From: an uncultured Prevotella sp.
GTDB lineage: Bacteria; Bacteroidota; Bacteroidia; Bacteroidales; Bacteroidaceae
DNA length: 51,824 nucleotides
Direction: 5' to 3'
NCBI GenBank assembly: GCA_900548585.1
Contig: URLI01000011.1
Location: forward strand, 1-51,824
In this document: in pieces, positions 51,546-51,824 of the stretch
Layout: each line of letters opens with the position of its first letter
Numbering within the stretch: position 1 is the stretch's first letter
Position numbers and translations under genes: made by a program
Notes under the pieces: model-generated
Database searches by the model: none
The model's input: only the letters and a program-made list of their open reading frames with translations
What the model was told of the DNA's origin: nothing

Positions 51546-51775
51546 TTAAAAACTGATTATACTGTATGTGATGCCGATGCCGATGTATGGCTCAGCCTGT
51601 TTACTCTTAAATCCGTACCCGTAGCCTGCCGTAATGCCGATGTGCCATTTGTTGGGTGGCTTGTACGCGCGCTCCCTTATGGTCGTCGTCTTCGGAAACA
51701 CGAAGATGCTGTCAAGGCTCGGCTCATAACCGCTGACGTAGGCGCGGTAATCGTCGCCGTCATAGCGTTTTATTA
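51546..51775 (-). pseudogene. DUF6808 protein, 3' part, cut by an insertion sequence
   Basis: In the minus strand the frame reads KRYDGDDYRAYVSGYEPSLD, SIFVFPKTTTIRER, KPPNKWHIGITAGYGYGF and ends EPYIGIGITYSIISF, stop at 51546. This is the C-terminal part of the DUF6808 family, a small membrane-anchored phage protein with a terminal beta structure. Its 5' part is missing: upstream of KRYD the bases belong to the end of an IS, which brings an in-frame TAG. So the gene is interrupted at about 51776. Confidence 0.7.
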
Positions 51776-51824
51776 CTGTCCGCTAAACTTTTGGGTAAGA
51801 TACAAATTTAGGGCTGACACTTCT
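51776..51824 (+). mobile_element. End of an IS of the same family as the 30.2-30.9 kb remnant
   Basis: The last bases, CTGTCCGCTAAACTTTT then a variable stretch and TTAGGGCTGACACTTCT, match the right end of the remnant at 30830-30879 read on the minus strand (CTGTCCGGTAAAACTTTT... TTAGGGCTGACACTTCT), with substitutions and one small gap. In the remnant this end lies before the transposase start, so the transposase of this copy would lie to the right of the window on the plus strand. Confidence 0.75.

Overview
The window looks like a chromosomal segment of a gut or oral Bacteroidota, most likely a Prevotella-type Bacteroidales. The reasons are repeated Bacteroidota promoters (TTG, about 20 bases, TAnnTTTG) in front of several genes, ATP-dependent PEP carboxykinase, a BtuB-BtuG cobamide locus, secreted proteins ending in short C-terminal tails of the type IX sorting kind, and phage genes of families typical of Bacteroidales (DUF4373, DUF4494, DUF6808). 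Genus level is inference; there is no rRNA to decide it.

Layout. 0.3-2.3 kb: a type II restriction-modification pair (C5 cytosine methyltransferase plus a probable NgoBV-like endonuclease). 2.4-4.2 kb: two glycosyltransferases on the minus strand. 4.35-15.7 kb: a promoter, a cobalamin riboswitch and a four-gene surface operon (BtuB receptor, BtuG-like lipoprotein, a conserved secreted protein, and a 2185-residue multidomain surface protein), closed by a terminator. 15.8-19.7 kb: a 22-bp tandem repeat array, a second promoter, then btuF, btuC, prmC and recX, closed by a shared terminator. No btuD ATPase is present. 19.8-23.6 kb: a coupled pair of secreted proteins and a membrane-anchored TPR/AraC regulator. 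23.7-29.8 kb: pyrE, a START-like protein, a four-cysteine lipoprotein, upp, pckA and a GT-C membrane glycosyltransferase, mostly housekeeping.

29.9-31.3 kb is a junction zone: a second 22-bp repeat array (six units), an internally deleted IS4-type element with perfect 14-bp inverted repeats, and a truncated small ORF. From about 31.3 kb to the right edge lies part of a prophage. Its minus-strand left arm holds the repressor and a string of small genes, several encoding membrane proteins. Its plus-strand early operon runs from 33.9 kb through RecT, a RecE-like nuclease, a SNF2-type helicase, HU, a DUF1064 nuclease, a DUF4373 initiator and a DnaC-like loader, then many small unknown genes, to a roughly 920-residue virion-type protein. 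A convergent minus-strand set follows: three related small proteins and a DUF6808 gene cut by the end of another copy of the same kind of IS at the very right edge. Integrase, terminase, portal and capsid are not in the window.

The parts that deserve most attention are the riboswitch-controlled cobamide surface operon with its giant last gene, the oriented 22-bp repeat arrays, the three-protein family at 50-51.5 kb, and the unassigned small-gene cassette beside the phage repressor.
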